A DNA stretch of 7,501 nt from JAKVCB01 sp963578605 (GTDB lineage Bacteria; Planctomycetota; Planctomycetia; Pirellulales; Lacipirellulaceae). The translations under genes and the position numbers were made by a program. Of the stretch, positions 6,654-7,501 are shown one piece after another. The stretch lies in the NCBI GenBank assembly GCA_963578605.1, contig CAUZEA010000189.1:1-7501 (forward strand). Direction: 5' to 3'. Under the pieces are notes generated by a model that was not told the origin of the DNA, made no database searches, and saw nothing but the letters and a program-made list of their open reading frames with translations. How positions within the stretch are numbered: the first letter of the stretch is position 1; the number at the start of each line of letters is the position of its first letter.

Positions 6654-7364
6654 CTAGCAGCGACGCCGGGCCAACAGGCCTAAAAGCCCGAACAGGGCCA
6701 AGAGCGCGGCCGAGGGTTCGGGAATGAGTTCCAAACGGACATTGTCGAAGAAGATGTCCGGGGTTCCCTCCATTTTTAGGCTGAGGTAGTTCACGTCCCC
6801 TGCTGGAATGGTAAAACTGGCCTCGTACAATTTCCAATCGTCGCTGTCCCAAATCAGGTTGTTCGCCGGGCCCAACACCACCATGTCAAAAAACCCTTCT
6901 GGTTTTATGGCGCCGACGGTTTCGAAATCGTTGGTAGCTCTATGACCCATCATCCATTTTTCGCGGATGTAAGAGGAATCGTCGTTTGAACCAAACAGGT
7001 TGAAACCGACGTATCCTTTCCTCGTGGCACCAGCAAGTGTCTTGAAAGCGATATGAAGCCGATAGGTCATCCCTGGAGTAACGGCGATCCGGTCGGTAAA
7101 AGCACTTCCCCCGTTGATTATCGTATTAAAGGTGGCACTGCCCGAGCCCTCAAAAGACTCACTTTCGGTGATCGACATATGGGCTCCCAGGTGTCCATTA
7201 AGGTTCGGAGAGGGGAAGCTCCATTGGCTCAAATCCGATTCGAAGTCCTCAAAAAAGACTTCCGAATACTGGGACGTGTCCGATTGCGCGATTGACCCGC
7301 GACTGCTGTCCAAAAAAAAGAATACCACCATCACGCTTACGTAAAAATACTTCGTCTTCATCAT
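6654..7364 (-). CDS. PEP-CTERM sorted protein with a carbohydrate-binding-like jelly roll
   Basis: This 236-residue protein has an N-terminal signal peptide (about 1-26, hydrophobic VSVMVVFFFL) and a complete C-terminal PEP-CTERM tail: IPEPSAALLALFG at 214-226, more hydrophobic residues, then the basic end ARRRC. Such tails are recognised by an exosortase (EpsH-type), which anchors or releases the protein at the cell surface in many biofilm- and polysaccharide-producing Gram-negatives. The body (about 35-212) looks like a CBM4/9-type galactose-binding-like beta-sandwich: FFEDFESDLSQWSF, TPGMTYRLHIAFKTL, DDWKLYEASFTIP, and DIFFDNVRLELIP at the end. A surface polysaccharide-binding role is inference; no catalytic motif is seen. 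The first ATG (7362-7364) has AAGGGA seven bases upstream; the second ATG (7361) is less well spaced. A 15-bp tandem repeat lies just upstream. The exosortase itself is not in the window. Confidence 0.85.
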   Translation of the reverse strand: MMKTKYFYVSVMVVFFFLDSSRGSIAQSDTSQYSEVFFEDFESDLSQWSFPSPNLNGHLGAHMSITESESFEGSGSATFNTIINGGSAFTDRIAVTPGMTYRLHIAFKTLAGATRKGYVGFNLFGSNDDSSYIREKWMMGHRATNDFETVGAIKPEGFFDMVVLGPANNLIWDSDDWKLYEASFTIPAGDVNYLSLKMEGTPDIFFDNVRLELIPEPSAALLALFGLLGLLARRRC

Positions 7365-7371
7365 TGACTGG

Positions 7372-7377
7372 TCCCTT
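7372..7377 (-). promoter_or_regulatory. Ribosome binding site of the PEP-CTERM gene
   Basis: The minus strand reads AAGGGA followed by seven bases and the first of two adjacent ATG codons (7364). This spacing favours the first ATG. The site lies between the start codon and the tandem repeat array. Confidence 0.6.
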
Positions 7378-7387
7378 GTTTCTATTT

Positions 7388-7501
7388 CTTCTCTACACCA
7401 GACTTCTCTACACCAGACTTCTCTACACCAGACTTCTCTACACCAGACTTCTCTACACCAGACTTCTCTACACCAGACTTCTCTACACCAGACTTCTCTA
7501 C
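7388..7501. repeat. Perfect 15-bp tandem repeat array, truncated by the window edge
   Basis: The unit CTCTACACCAGACTT occurs seven times without a single mismatch from 7391 to 7495, followed by a further six bases to the window end; three matching bases (CTT) precede it. On the minus strand one frame reads KSGVE repeated, then KK and a TAG stop at 7382-7384, which would be 17 bp before the PEP-CTERM start. The array is thus either the C-terminal repeat tail of an upstream gene or a non-coding VNTR in the PEP-CTERM leader. All three + strand frames are also open across it. Perfect identity suggests recent expansion or an assembly artefact at a contig end. Confidence 0.9.

Noticed and set aside
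6529..6852. Minus-strand frame of 107 codons crossing the PEP-CTERM gene's 3' end.
   Set aside because: It overlaps the PEP-CTERM tail in another frame and its composition is that of an out-of-frame shadow.
7388..7501. Possible CRISPR array.
   Set aside because: The 15-bp units are directly adjacent with no unique spacers, so this is a simple tandem repeat.

Overview
The window looks like accessory carbohydrate-metabolism DNA from a bacterium of the PVC group (Planctomycetota, Verrucomicrobiota or relatives). Three things suggest this. One protein carries a PEP-CTERM sorting tail of the kind common in these phyla. A second is a long secreted LamG-plus-glycoside-hydrolase protein. The coding density is loose and every complete gene product has a signal peptide. 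The assignment is by protein character only: there is no rRNA, tRNA or other phylogenetic marker here.

Layout. Positions 1-959 (+) hold the damaged 3' part of a gene resembling the C-terminal alpha/alpha-toroid domain of exo-rhamnogalacturonan-lyase-like proteins. It is broken by a one-base frameshift at a run of eight C's (736-743) and has no clear start. Positions 988-1809 (+) hold an unrecognised beta-rich ORF without a convincing start codon, possibly a separate gene or a detached part of the same ancestral one. Convergent to these, on the minus strand, lie a secreted alpha/beta hydrolase (1866-2948), a 1072-residue secreted LamG/GH123-N-like glycoside hydrolase (3075-6293) and a PEP-CTERM protein with a carbohydrate-binding-module-like jelly roll (6654-7364). 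Upstream of the last gene a perfect 15-bp tandem repeat (7388-7501) runs off the window edge.

How the genes could work together (inference). All point to breakdown of a complex, probably rhamnose- or uronate-containing polysaccharide outside the cytoplasm. The PEP-CTERM/CBM protein would bind substrate at the cell surface, the large LamG enzyme would cleave glycosidic bonds, the alpha/beta hydrolase would remove ester decorations, and the lyase-like protein would have handled a rhamnogalacturonan-like backbone before it decayed. The large enzyme and the esterase-like hydrolase are in the same direction, 126 bp apart, and may be co-transcribed from a candidate promoter upstream of 6293. No transporter, regulator or sulfatase is seen in the window. 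I found no CRISPR array, insertion sequence, tRNA or known defence system.
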